Origin: Candidatus Peregrinibacteria bacterium
GTDB lineage: Bacteria; Patescibacteriota; Gracilibacteria; UBA1369; PNNO01
Direction: 5' to 3'
Length of the DNA: 8,986 bases
NCBI GenBank assembly: GCA_014728955.1
Contig: WJKT01000094.1
Coordinates: 1-8,986 of the forward strand
In this document: piece by piece, positions 1-6,179 of the stretch
Layout of the letters: the number at the start of each line of letters is the position of its first letter
Position numbering within the stretch: the stretch's first letter is position 1
Translations under genes and position numbers: made by a program
The notes under the pieces: model-generated
Seen by the model: only the letters and a program-made list of their open reading frames with translations
The model's database searches: none
Told to the model about the DNA's origin: nothing

Positions 1-519
1 CCCTTGGTCTAACAATAAATGAATCTCATAAAATTCCTCATCAACATCAACGCGTTTGAGAAAATTGAGCGATATACTGAATGCATCACGGAATTCCGGA
101 ACCAAAACAATACTGTTTTCGTACAGCTTAATAGTTGCATGACCTTTACTTAAACTTTTTTCATATTTGCTAAAAATTTCAAAATCAGCTTCATATTCAG
201 CTACGAAATCGCCATCCGCCATAAAAAGAGCTTTCATCAAAAATTGATTCCTCATTTTTACAAAATCACGAAGAAAGTCTTTAAATAAATTCCCCAAATT
301 ACCCAAAATAAACCGTTCACGCGATACGGTTCGAAATACAACGATTTCATCGCGCACGCGCCATTCCTTAATATCCGCAAACTTAATAGTTTCACCGACA
401 TCTCCCGCGCCTTTTCCTTTTAACTGAAAACTGTCCTTACTTATAACAATTTCTCCCTCTTTTTCGAGAAGAACCTTCTTATGCTGATTAAGCTTTTTGT
501 ATTTTAAATTATAAATCAT
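1..519 (-). CDS. Partial unrecognised soluble protein (N-terminal 173 residues)
   Basis: An open frame runs from ATG at 517-519 to the left edge without a stop, so the C-terminus lies outside the window. It starts MIYNLKYKKLNQ. The frame is open upstream back to a TAG at about 567-569, but no ATG, GTG or TTG occurs in between, so this ATG is the first usable start. There is no signal peptide or membrane segment. The sequence alternates short beta-type runs (EGEIVISKDSFQLKG, DEIVVFRTV, GHATIKLYENSIVLV) with a charged helix near residues 80-100. This could be two small beta domains of PH-like or GRAM-like type, but that is only an impression. I do not recognise the family. Codon use and AT richness match the neighbours. 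It is divergent from the amidase gene, with a 204-nt gap holding promoters for both. Real gene: fairly sure. Function: unknown. Confidence 0.7.
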   Translation of the reverse strand, partial: MIYNLKYKKLNQHKKVLLEKEGEIVISKDSFQLKGKGAGDVGETIKFADIKEWRVRDEIVVFRTVSRERFILGNLGNLFKDFLRDFVKMRNQFLMKALFMADGDFVAEYEADFEIFSKYEKSLSKGHATIKLYENSIVLVPEFRDAFSISLNFLKRVDVDEEFYEIHLLLDQG

Positions 520-618
520 GTCATCAAAGCCGCTGCCTGCAGCCTTTAATAAAAATAAAAAGAACTATACTTTTTGGGGTTGCTGTATTGGAAATTGAAT
601 TATTTCAAAAGCAACGCC

Positions 619-648
619 AGTGTATCGTACCATTCAAGAAGCTGTCAA
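619..648 (-). promoter_or_regulatory. Candidate promoter of the left-edge gene
   Basis: Read on the minus strand: TTGACA (648-643), an 18-nt spacer, then TACACT (624-619). The -35 is a perfect consensus and the -10 matches 4 of 6. A start near 612 would give a leader of about 90 nt, longer than elsewhere in the window. An alternative -10, TATAGT, lies closer to the gene at about 562-567 on the minus strand, but has no good -35. Confidence 0.4.
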
Positions 649-669
649 CCGCTTTGCACCTTGCCTCCA

Positions 670-698
670 TTGAAAAAATAGCTTTTTTCTGCTAGAAT
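670..698 (+). promoter_or_regulatory. Promoter of the amidase gene
   Basis: TTGAAA (670-675), a 17-nt spacer, then TAGAAT (693-698), preceded by TG at 690-691 (extended -10). Both hexamers match 5 of 6. Transcription would start near 705, leaving a leader of about 19 nt. The only GAGG (701-704) is too far from the ATG at 724 to act as a ribosome binding site. Confidence 0.65.
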
Positions 699-723
699 AA
701 GAGGATAACAAAAACAAATATAC

Positions 724-2223
724 ATGAAATTAAGACACCTTATAGCGACATCGCTTCTTGCTGTGAGCGGCATACTGTTATTTTCATCGCATGTTCATGC
801 GAATTCTTCCCACAATTACACATATAAGACACGGAAACAATGGGGGGCAAACGAGGATCTGCGTATATTTAAGGAAGATAATCCGGCACCACAACTTATT
901 ATTTTCTCGCCGGATTTTTATATACGATACGCTGATGAATTAAAGCTGAAAAAAGTAATAACACACAATAAAAACGGAGAAAAACTAACATGGCCGCTAC
1001 AATATCCGGAACAGGTGTCAAAAATTTTTATTCACCATACGGGATCACAAGCAAATCTTGATAATCCGGAGCAGATCGTACGAGATATCTACCATTCACA
1101 TACCATCACTCGAGGGTGGGGTGACATAGGATACAACTACTTAATAGGTCCTGAAGGTACTGTGTATGAAGGCCGATACGGAGGAGACAACGTTGTAGGG
1201 GCCCACGTCGGACCGATGGGTAATCGGGGATCTATCGGTATTGCACTATTAGGAAATTACGACACAAATCCGGTTCCTGAAAAAGCACGTCAGGCACTTA
1301 TACAGCTTCTTGCGGAAAAAACAAGGAAATTTGATATAGACCCCGAAGGAAAGCGTCATTTCCGAGGAGAAACCATCCCAAATATTACCGGACATGAAAG
1401 CGTTATGAATACTACCTGTCCGGGAAAACATTTGTCGGCGCTTCTCCCATCCATACGCAAAGCAGTAGCCCGGATAAACTCTCAACACACGACTGCACAA
1501 GAAAAAAAAGGCACCATTGAAAAACAATATGCATACGAGTATATTCCCGTTCTAAAAGAAATTAACATACCCGCAGATCGCAAGATGGAATACGTCGTAA
1601 AACTGAAGAATCTCGGAACTGAACCGTGGAACAACACTACACGATTATCATTAATCAGCGATCCGGTTGTCAAACGATCACTGATGGTAAAAACCGCTCG
1701 CATGAATGAATCATTGGTAAGGCCGGGCGAAACGGGAACCTTCACCATCGCAATTACGAGCAAATTGTATGCCGGATATAACACAATGCATATGCGACCG
1801 CACTTTAACGGCGCTCACGCCTCGGAAGATGCCTTTTCCATTCCCGTCATAGTACAAGAACCACATTTTAATTATGAGGTTATGGCCTTTGACGTGCCAC
1901 GAAAGACATTAGAAATCGGCGAATCATTTAATGCTATTGTTGCTCTTAAAAACACCGGGGACGTCACCTGGCGAAATTACGGTATTCATCGTATATCGTT
2001 AGGATCAACCAATCCGCAAGATCGTACCAGCTCTTTTACAGGAACAACCCGTCTGGGGTTCTTGAAAGAACCGCTTGTACGACCGGGAAATATAGGCCAT
2101 TTTGTTTTTAACTTACAAGCCCCCGCCTTAGCCGGCTCCTATGTGGAATATTTTGCTCCCGTTGTAGAAAGTGTCACGTGGCTCGACGGAAAAAATATGA
2201 AATTTTCTCTTAATGTAACATAA
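724..2223 (+). CDS. Secreted PGRP-type N-acetylmuramoyl-L-alanine amidase with two Ig-like domains
   Basis: This 499-aa protein is predicted to cut the bond between muramic acid and L-Ala in peptidoglycan, outside the membrane. Residues 1-26 form a signal peptide: basic MKLR, a hydrophobic core, and VHA before the likely cut. Residues about 95-250 are a peptidoglycan recognition/amidase_2 domain. The zinc ligands expected for T7-lysozyme-like amidases are visible: H104 in IFIHHTG, H224 in GHESV and C232 in TTCPG, the last two 8 residues apart as in the family. The tyrosine of GYNYL (Y137) matches the catalytic Tyr. The C-terminal half holds two Ig-like segments, about 286-380 and 386-499. Each has the N-x-G-x-x-x-W signature (NLGTEPW, NTGDVTW) and a VRPG turn, as in NBR1-type Ig domains; they probably bind the envelope. 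No transmembrane anchor follows. All catalytic residues are present, so activity is expected. The basic 113-aa gene follows after 21 nt, probably in the same transcript. Confidence 0.9.
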   Translation: MKLRHLIATSLLAVSGILLFSSHVHANSSHNYTYKTRKQWGANEDLRIFKEDNPAPQLIIFSPDFYIRYADELKLKKVITHNKNGEKLTWPLQYPEQVSKIFIHHTGSQANLDNPEQIVRDIYHSHTITRGWGDIGYNYLIGPEGTVYEGRYGGDNVVGAHVGPMGNRGSIGIALLGNYDTNPVPEKARQALIQLLAEKTRKFDIDPEGKRHFRGETIPNITGHESVMNTTCPGKHLSALLPSIRKAVARINSQHTTAQEKKGTIEKQYAYEYIPVLKEINIPADRKMEYVVKLKNLGTEPWNNTTRLSLISDPVVKRSLMVKTARMNESLVRPGETGTFTIAITSKLYAGYNTMHMRPHFNGAHASEDAFSIPVIVQEPHFNYEVMAFDVPRKTLEIGESFNAIVALKNTGDVTWRNYGIHRISLGSTNPQDRTSSFTGTTRLGFLKEPLVRPGNIGHFVFNLQAPALAGSYVEYFAPVVESVTWLDGKNMKFSLNVT

Positions 2224-2244
2224 ATCAATTATTAATTTTTATAT

Positions 2245-2586
2245 ATGAACTGGAAACCCCTCCCCAACGAAGCTCCTGCTCCGGACAAAAAGAAAAAGAC
2301 GCATATTAGTAAAAAATTTACTAAACATGCCTTGTCAAAAAAATCGTCACATCCAAATATTTCGTATCGTCTTGTACAAAGCGTTAGTCTCAGACTTCTT
2401 GAATATGTAAAAAAAGAAGGAAAATATTCGCTTGATGAAGTTGCCGACCTCATCACCGATATGCAGCGGACCATCGTTACGTTACAAAAAAAGCGTATCT
2501 CCCTTTTTGAAAAGGAAAAAGAGAAACACAAAAAAAAGAAAAAACGACGAAAAAAGAAGCCGTTTAATATCAAGAAGATACAATAA
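2245..2586 (+). CDS. Small, extremely basic Lys-rich protein
   Basis: A 113-aa protein starting MNWKPLPNEAPAP, not recognised as a known family. It has three parts: a Pro/Lys-rich disordered N-terminus (1-38), a helical middle (about 40-88, SYRLVQSVSLRLLEYV then a short acidic helix LDEVADLITDM), and a lysine/arginine tail (90-105) in which nearly every residue is basic. Such charge suggests binding to nucleic acid or to acidic polymers; this is inference. There is no signal peptide or membrane segment. The start is 21 nt after the amidase stop with no promoter between, so it is probably co-transcribed. It ends 1 nt before the stop codon of the convergent corA, and no terminator hairpin is visible at that junction. 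No SD precedes the ATG. The antisense frame over it is poorer in composition and is discarded. Confidence 0.75.
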   Translation: MNWKPLPNEAPAPDKKKKTHISKKFTKHALSKKSSHPNISYRLVQSVSLRLLEYVKKEGKYSLDEVADLITDMQRTIVTLQKKRISLFEKEKEKHKKKKKRRKKKPFNIKKIQ

Positions 2587-2587
2587 C

Positions 2588-3511
2588 TTACATCCAGCGC
2601 TTGTATCTAAAGAAAATAAGCATACCAACAACCACCGCAATAAGTCCTCCGGTAATAATTCCCGTCGCCAACGGATGGTCTGCAAGCGGCAATCCAACTA
2701 TATTCATCCCATAAAATCCCGTTACAAACGTTAGCGGAAGCATAATCACCGAGAAAATGGTGAGAATTTTAATGATATTATTCGTATTATGCGAAAGAAT
2801 CGACTCATTCGTCTCATTCAGTGTTGTAATAATATCACTGAGTGTTTCCAGATTATTGTAAATTTTCTCCACTTTATCCACGACATCATCAAAATACACA
2901 TCAAGATTCTCAGACAAAAATTTCTTATTTTTATGCTCCAGTTGAGGCACAATCATACGTTGTGGAATAATAATTCGCCTAAAATTAATAATATCTTTTT
3001 TTAACGATAAAATATCTTTAAGCATATCTTTTGGTGTTTCAACTTCAAACACCGCACTTTCAATATCGTCAATTTCAGCCGAAAGCGAATCGAGCAACGG
3101 GAAGCACGCCGCAAACATTTGATCGATAATATGATACAAAAGATATCCTGATGTTGAGCCTAAAAACTTCTTTTTTAATTTTGAACTTCGTTTAATTTTA
3201 TTAAACAATTCACTAAGCACTTTGTTGCCGGGACTTAACGTAATCACATATGAACTTCCGATAAAAACATTAATTTCATCAGTTTGAATTGAATCGCTTT
3301 CTTTGTCGTAATACGGAAAATGCAAGACAATAAAAAGATATTTATCGTATTCATCAATTTTCGGACGCTGTATTTTTGAAAGACAATCTTCTAAATCAAG
3401 GTGATGAAACTTATATTTCTTACTTAAAAATTCAACCGTTTTTTCGGTTGGCTTCGTAATATTATGCCACACCATCTTGTCATTCGTAATTGTTTTTATT
3501 GTGTCAGGCAT
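2588..3511 (-). CDS. corA: CorA-family divalent cation (Mg2+/Co2+) channel
   Basis: A 307-aa protein of normal CorA length, an inner-membrane pentameric channel for Mg2+ (also Co2+ or Ni2+ in some members). The cytoplasmic alpha/beta domain spans about 1-150 and the long stalk helix about 150-255. The diagnostic YGMN (267-270) lies at the end of TM1 (about 248-267, IFSVIMLPLTFVTGFYGMN). The usual MPEL-like loop is replaced by IVGLPLADHP. TM2 is about 283-302 and is followed by the basic tail FRYKRWM, as usual for the family. The ATG at 3511 fits the family N-terminus and lies about 29 nt from the predicted transcription start. No Mg2+ riboswitch is possible in so short a leader. It is divergent from the membrane protein at 3646 and converges tail to tail with the Lys-rich gene. 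Confidence 0.95.
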   Translation of the reverse strand: MPDTIKTITNDKMVWHNITKPTEKTVEFLSKKYKFHHLDLEDCLSKIQRPKIDEYDKYLFIVLHFPYYDKESDSIQTDEINVFIGSSYVITLSPGNKVLSELFNKIKRSSKLKKKFLGSTSGYLLYHIIDQMFAACFPLLDSLSAEIDDIESAVFEVETPKDMLKDILSLKKDIINFRRIIIPQRMIVPQLEHKNKKFLSENLDVYFDDVVDKVEKIYNNLETLSDIITTLNETNESILSHNTNNIIKILTIFSVIMLPLTFVTGFYGMNIVGLPLADHPLATGIITGGLIAVVVGMLIFFRYKRWM

Positions 3512-3546
3512 GGGTATATACGCGAGTAAATATTCAAAACATGCTT

Positions 3547-3576
3547 ACTATACTGTGTTCCCAACGGCGCTGTCAA
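3547..3576 (-). promoter_or_regulatory. Promoter of corA
   Basis: On the minus strand: TTGACA (3576-3571, perfect -35), an 18-nt spacer, TATAGT (3552-3547, 5 of 6). Transcription would start near 3540, with a leader of about 28 nt lacking an SD. Confidence 0.65.
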
Positions 3577-3592
3577 AATAAAAGCCTGATGC

Positions 3593-3620
3593 TTGACTTG
3601 CTCAAGAAGCAATTTACAAT
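3593..3620 (+). promoter_or_regulatory. Promoter of the 311-aa membrane protein gene
   Basis: TTGACT (3593-3598), a 16-nt spacer, TACAAT (3615-3620); both hexamers match 5 of 6. Start near 3627 would give a leader of about 19 nt. This promoter lies downstream of the earliest possible ATG (3490) in this frame and so decides the start at 3646. Confidence 0.6.
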
Positions 3621-3645
3621 AAGATTGTTATCGCCAAACATTACC

Positions 3646-4581
3646 ATGAATTATAAAGAGCGCATTTTCGAAGCCTGGCAATTCACGCAAAATAACAAAA
3701 AACTTATACGTTGGTATGGTTTTATTCCCGCACTTTTAAGTACAATTGTCGGTATCGGTTATGTAACCTATCAAATTTTAGCATTCAAATCTTCGCCTCT
3801 TTTTGATGATGCTCCGCAAAGTTTTGCGTATGTGGTGGTAACTACTATTTTAAATTTCATCCGCGATAATATTGAGTTAACACTGCCGCTTATCATCACC
3901 GGTATTGTGCTAGCTATTTTGTATTTTTTATTGCCGGTACTGTTGGATGCCGCCATGATCCAAGTGATAACCAGAAAACGACACGGACAGAAGATAACTC
4001 TCCCCGAAGGCCTTAAATTTGGGATGCTCCGTTTTTTGCCGTATCTTGAATATACCCTTTTAATGGGAACTTTCAGCTTTATCGCCATTTCCGCCGAAGC
4101 GGCTTTTATATTACGAAACCTGGGGCCCGAGGTATTCAAAACGCTCCTTCCGATTATAGGAATTATTCTGGTTGTTACTTTTATTTTGCATATTCTTTTT
4201 ACATTTGCCGAATACTATATCGTCATTGATGAAACGGGCGTTATGAACGGTATTGTCAAAAGTTGCACACTGGTTATTCTCAATCTTCAGCAAACCTTTA
4301 TGTTGGTTATTCTTATGCTGATTATTGCTGTACGTATCCTTATGCAAATCGTTTTAGTTATTCTTATTCCCGCTCTGATCGTTGTAGGACTTGCCTATTA
4401 CGCCTCCGTTTCTCTCCCCGAGTATGGATTGATTATTTTGGGTATTCTAAGTGGTATATTTTTATTATTTGCTTCCTATTTGGCAGCGGTAGTACATGTT
4501 TTTTCAGTCGCCGTCTGGACTTATACATTTTTAGACTTCACGTCTGCAAAAGTAATCACTGCACGCGAAATTCACAGCTAA
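3646..4581 (+). CDS. Multi-pass inner-membrane protein of unknown function
   Basis: A 311-aa integral membrane protein beginning MNYKERIFEAWQF. The frame is open back to an ATG at 3490, but that start would overlap corA and its promoter; a TTGACT/TACAAT promoter lies inside the extension, so 3646 is preferred. Six or seven hydrophobic segments are seen near residues 22-47, 79-108, 131-155, 164-190, 210-232, 236-255 and 258-292. A short basic loop (TRKRHGQK, 109-116) follows the second. The stretch near 195-212 (DETGVMNGIVKSC) resembles the amphipathic 'G-(A/V)-x-x-(A/G)-(I/V)-x-x-S' segment of bacterial membrane domains of the glycerophosphodiesterase-membrane-domain type; this is a weak resemblance only. 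No catalytic or transport motif is visible. It appears to be transcribed alone, since the next gene has its own promoter. Confidence 0.8.
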   Translation: MNYKERIFEAWQFTQNNKKLIRWYGFIPALLSTIVGIGYVTYQILAFKSSPLFDDAPQSFAYVVVTTILNFIRDNIELTLPLIITGIVLAILYFLLPVLLDAAMIQVITRKRHGQKITLPEGLKFGMLRFLPYLEYTLLMGTFSFIAISAEAAFILRNLGPEVFKTLLPIIGIILVVTFILHILFTFAEYYIVIDETGVMNGIVKSCTLVILNLQQTFMLVILMLIIAVRILMQIVLVILIPALIVVGLAYYASVSLPEYGLIILGILSGIFLLFASYLAAVVHVFSVAVWTYTFLDFTSAKVITAREIHS

Positions 4582-4602
4582 GCACACTTCTTCCGACAAC
4601 CC

Positions 4603-4631
4603 TTCCCCTTTTGGCTTAATTATGGTATAAT
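4603..4631 (+). promoter_or_regulatory. Promoter of the cyclic-nucleotide-binding/DUF3307 cluster
   Basis: A perfect TATAAT (4626-4631) is preceded by TG at 4623-4624 (extended -10). The -35 position (4603-4608, TTCCCC) is weak, as is common with extended -10 promoters. Start near 4638 would leave a leader of about 21 nt. The leader contains an imperfect palindrome, TATCA-N6-TGATA (4642-4657), directly before the ATG. Confidence 0.6.
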
Positions 4632-4658
4632 AATACTGTTATATCATAATATTGATAC

Positions 4659-5018
4659 ATGAATTCCAACCTTATCAATCTTCTCAAACATATTCCCATT
4701 CTCAGTGATGTTGACGAAGATGATCTTGCCGATGTGGTTAAAAATACCACGTCCAAAACATATAAGAAGGGGCAATACATTATTCATGAAGGTGAAAAAG
4801 GTGAAACCTTCTATATTATAGAATCGGGAAAAGTACAGGTGCTTCGCAAAAATGACCGTGATGAAGAAGAAGTCGTAGCCGCTCTCTACCCGGATAATTT
4901 TTTTGGCGAAATGGCTTTGCTCAACGAAAAACCACGCAACGCTTCTATCCGCTGTCTCGAAGATTGCCGTGTCTACGTATTTAAAAAGAAAGACTTTTAT
5001 TCCTTTTTATATCTTTAA
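4659..5018 (+). CDS. Stand-alone cyclic-nucleotide-binding domain protein (short copy)
   Basis: A 119-aa protein made almost wholly of one cNMP-binding (CRP/PKA-type) beta-roll. Visible marks are the N-terminal helix (LLKHIPILSDVDEDDL), the strand motif GQYIIHEGEKGETFYII (38-54), and the phosphate-binding cassette FGEMAL (82-87) with R93 in KPRNAS. The Glu and Arg that contact the cyclic phosphate and ribose in known binders are both present, so ligand binding is plausible. It has no helix-turn-helix, kinase or channel domain. It stops at KKKDFYSFLYL and so lacks most of the C-terminal lid helix that its neighbour has. Only 11 nt separate it from the next gene, a tandem paralogue. It probably works as a sensor subunit or partner; the effector is unknown. 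No cyclase gene is visible in the window. Confidence 0.85.
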   Translation: MNSNLINLLKHIPILSDVDEDDLADVVKNTTSKTYKKGQYIIHEGEKGETFYIIESGKVQVLRKNDRDEEEVVAALYPDNFFGEMALLNEKPRNASIRCLEDCRVYVFKKKDFYSFLYL

Positions 5019-5029
5019 ACCACACGTTT

Positions 5030-5488
5030 ATGAATACTGAAAATCCTATTTTTACCATCCTCGAAAAAGTTCCTTTATTTAAAAAACTTAACGAGGAGTC
5101 AGCAACGCTCATTTCAAATAAAATAACGCTGGAGTATTATCCGGCAGAGCATTTGCTTTTTTCTCAAGGCGACCAAGGAGATGCCATGTTTATTATTAAA
5201 AAAGGACAAGTAAAGATTTTTCAAGGACCTAAAAATGACAAAGAAGAACAAGTAGTACTGGCCACATTAAACGACAATGCCTTTTTTGGCGAAATGGCTT
5301 TAGTATCGGAGAAACCCAGAAATGCCAGCGCCATGACACTTGAAGAAAGCGAAATATTCGTCCTTAAAAAAGAGGATTTTTATACGTTAATTAACAACAA
5401 TCCTTCACTCGCAGAACAAATAAGTTCCGAGTTCATTCAGCGGATTAAAGAAAACATGCGTAACGAAAATTTTACCGCTAACGATTAA
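5030..5488 (+). CDS. Stand-alone cyclic-nucleotide-binding domain protein (longer copy)
   Basis: A 152-aa paralogue of the preceding protein. Same order: helix with VPLFKKLNEES (14-24), SQGDQGDAMFII (45-56), phosphate-binding cassette FGEMAL (86-91) and R97 in SEKPRNAS. Unlike its neighbour, it continues past KKEDFYTL into a full C-terminal helix (about 118-143, NPSLAEQISSEFIQRI) and a polar tail. In known cNMP sensors this helix moves on ligand binding. No DNA-binding domain follows, so it is not a CRP-like transcription factor as it stands. Shared segments (FFGEMAL, EKPRNAS) show tandem duplication with later divergence of the rest. The DUF3307 membrane protein starts 11 nt after its stop, which makes one operon likely. 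No SD lies before the ATG, which suggests coupling or SD-independent starts. Confidence 0.88.
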   Translation: MNTENPIFTILEKVPLFKKLNEESATLISNKITLEYYPAEHLLFSQGDQGDAMFIIKKGQVKIFQGPKNDKEEQVVLATLNDNAFFGEMALVSEKPRNASAMTLEESEIFVLKKEDFYTLINNNPSLAEQISSEFIQRIKENMRNENFTAND

Positions 5489-5499
5489 ACCTCTTACTT

Positions 5500-6039
5500 A
5501 TGGCAGTGACGTATCTCATTATCGCTCATCTTTTCGCCGATTTCATACTTCAATCAAATCGTCTTATAACCTGGAAAACAAAGCATATTATCGGTGTTTT
5601 GATTCATGTTGGTATTTTTGCCCTCGTAGCCTTGTTACTCTTATTTCCTTATCTTATATTTTGGGAAACATGGGCCATTGTTATTCTTATTTCTATTTTC
5701 CACTTAATTATTGACCAAACAAAAATCAATATTGCTCTTCGATTCGATACATATGCTCTTCCCTTTATTACCGATCAACTACTCCATTTTTTCAGCCTCC
5801 TTGTAGGTGGTTACTACCTCAATACGTTGCCACTTGTATTGCCGGATACCCGTTTTTTCGTTTCAATATATGCCAATCCAACGGTTGTAAGTGTAATTTT
5901 AGCTTTTATTTTTCTTGCATATATAGCAAATATACTCTTTTTTCAGCAAGACCGATCACGGGCAATGAATATCAGTAAAATAGTTTCTTTTGTCATTATT
6001 TATATTTTTTATGTAGCGGCTGCACTCTTTATGCTATAA
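5500..6039 (+). CDS. DUF3307 family membrane protein
   Basis: A 179-aa integral membrane protein. The N-terminus MAVTYLIIAHLFADFILQSN carries the DUF3307 hallmark (H-L-x-A-D-F-x-L-Q near 10-18). It is followed by a Lys-rich turn, a histidine in VLIHVG (about 34-38), FHLIIDQTKI (about 67-76) and the TDQLLHFF motif (about 91-98). These H/D positions are the conserved polar residues of the family, but the biochemical role of DUF3307 is unknown. About six hydrophobic segments are visible (1-18, 30-50, 57-74, 92-110, 124-146, 158-178). It is the last gene of the cluster with the two cyclic-nucleotide-binding proteins; one could imagine those controlling it, but that is inference. Its last codons overlap a perfect extended -10 that starts the next small unit. 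Confidence 0.85.
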   Translation: MAVTYLIIAHLFADFILQSNRLITWKTKHIIGVLIHVGIFALVALLLLFPYLIFWETWAIVILISIFHLIIDQTKINIALRFDTYALPFITDQLLHFFSLLVGGYYLNTLPLVLPDTRFFVSIYANPTVVSVILAFIFLAYIANILFFQQDRSRAMNISKIVSFVIIYIFYVAAALFML

Positions 6040-6040
6040 T
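6032..6040 (+). promoter_or_regulatory. Extended -10 promoter overlapping the DUF3307 stop codon
   Basis: TGCTATAAT: a perfect TATAAT (6035-6040) with the TGn extension. The -35 region at 17 nt spacing (6012-6017, TGTAGC) is poor. The stop codon TAA (6037-6039) is embedded in the hexamer, so chance is possible. The predicted start near 6047 falls in the following inverted repeat. Confidence 0.5.
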
Positions 6041-6065
6041 AACAGTACCTTTTTATGTACTGTTA
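6040..6065 (+). repeat. Perfect 9-bp inverted repeat at the predicted transcription start
   Basis: Arms TAACAGTAC (6040-6048) and GTACTGTTA (6057-6065) are exact reverse complements, separated by CTTTTTAT. Arm centres are 17 bp apart. It directly follows the -10 element, as an operator would. As RNA it would be a hairpin, but no T-run follows, so it is not a good terminator of the DUF3307 operon. Confidence 0.7.
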
Positions 6066-6077
6066 ACCCATAAAGGT

Positions 6078-6128
6078 ATGACTGGAGGAGATGGAAAAGG
6101 CGGATGTTGCGGAGGAGATTGCTCATAA
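6078..6128 (+). CDS. Candidate micro-ORF, 16-aa Gly/Cys-rich peptide
   Basis: ATG to TAA encodes MTGGDGKGGCCGGDCS. Seven of 16 residues are Gly and three are Cys, arranged CC-x3-C, with two GGD repeats, a composition typical of metal- or thiol-binding tails rather than of random AT-rich translation. It sits alone between a promoter-like -10 and a terminator. AAAGG lies 1 nt before the ATG, too close for a normal SD; other starts in this window use none. The same bases also allow a second 16-codon frame (6091-6141, MEKADVAEEI...), so coding is uncertain, and the repeated GGAGGAGAT might instead be an RNA element. The hairpin 6101-6134 covers its second half. No family recognised. Confidence 0.35.
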   Translation: MTGGDGKGGCCGGDCS

Positions 6129-6151
6129 CATCCGTTATTGATATCAACCCT

Positions 6152-6179
6152 GGGTATGGTTTTAAACTACCCTTTTTTT
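6152..6179 (+). terminator. Rho-independent terminator
   Basis: Stem GGGTA (6152-6156) with TACCC (6168-6172), with an inner GTT/AAC pairing, followed by seven T (6173-6179). It reads on the plus strand and ends the DUF3307 operon and/or the small unit at 6047. It overlaps the last codons of the convergent minus-strand gene. The stem is short, so strength is uncertain. Confidence 0.6.

Larger units (their letters stand above)
6047..6179 (+). ncRNA. Candidate ~130-nt transcript (small RNA or leader-mRNA of a micro-ORF)
   Basis: The boundaries are inferred from the -10 at 6035-6040 and the T-tailed terminator ending at 6179. The interval holds a 16-codon ORF, two copies of GGAGGAGAT (6084-6092, 6111-6119) and a hairpin with 8 perfect base pairs, CGGATGTT (6101-6108) with AACATCCG (6127-6134), extendable by two G-U pairs. 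The second GGAGGAG is in the loop of this hairpin, an exposed position for pairing with the 3' end of 16S rRNA. It matches no RNA family I know. It could equally be a structured 3' UTR of the DUF3307 operon. Confidence 0.35.

Noticed and set aside
1249..1784. Two minus-strand frames inside the amidase gene
   Set aside because: Antisense shadows of a strongly supported domain; rich in Phe/Cys/Ser with no recognisable content.
2530..2538. A AAA AAG run in the Lys-rich gene, a dnaX-like -1 slippery heptamer
   Set aside because: The -1 frame meets a stop within about ten codons, close to the normal stop, and no downstream stem is evident; a run of Lys codons in AT-rich DNA explains it.
2232..2573. 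113-codon antisense frame opposite the Lys-rich gene
   Set aside because: It is a Phe-rich mirror of the Lys codons (FFFRRFFFFLCFSFSF) and carries no independent signal.
3490..3645. 52-codon N-terminal extension of the 311-aa membrane protein
   Set aside because: It would overlap corA and span both divergent promoters; the extra residues look random, and ATG 3646 lies at a good distance from TTGACT/TACAAT.
4642..4657. TATCA-N6-TGATA in the leader of the cyclic-nucleotide-binding operon as an operator
   Set aside because: Five-bp arms made almost wholly of A/T are expected by chance here; kept only as a note in the promoter entry.
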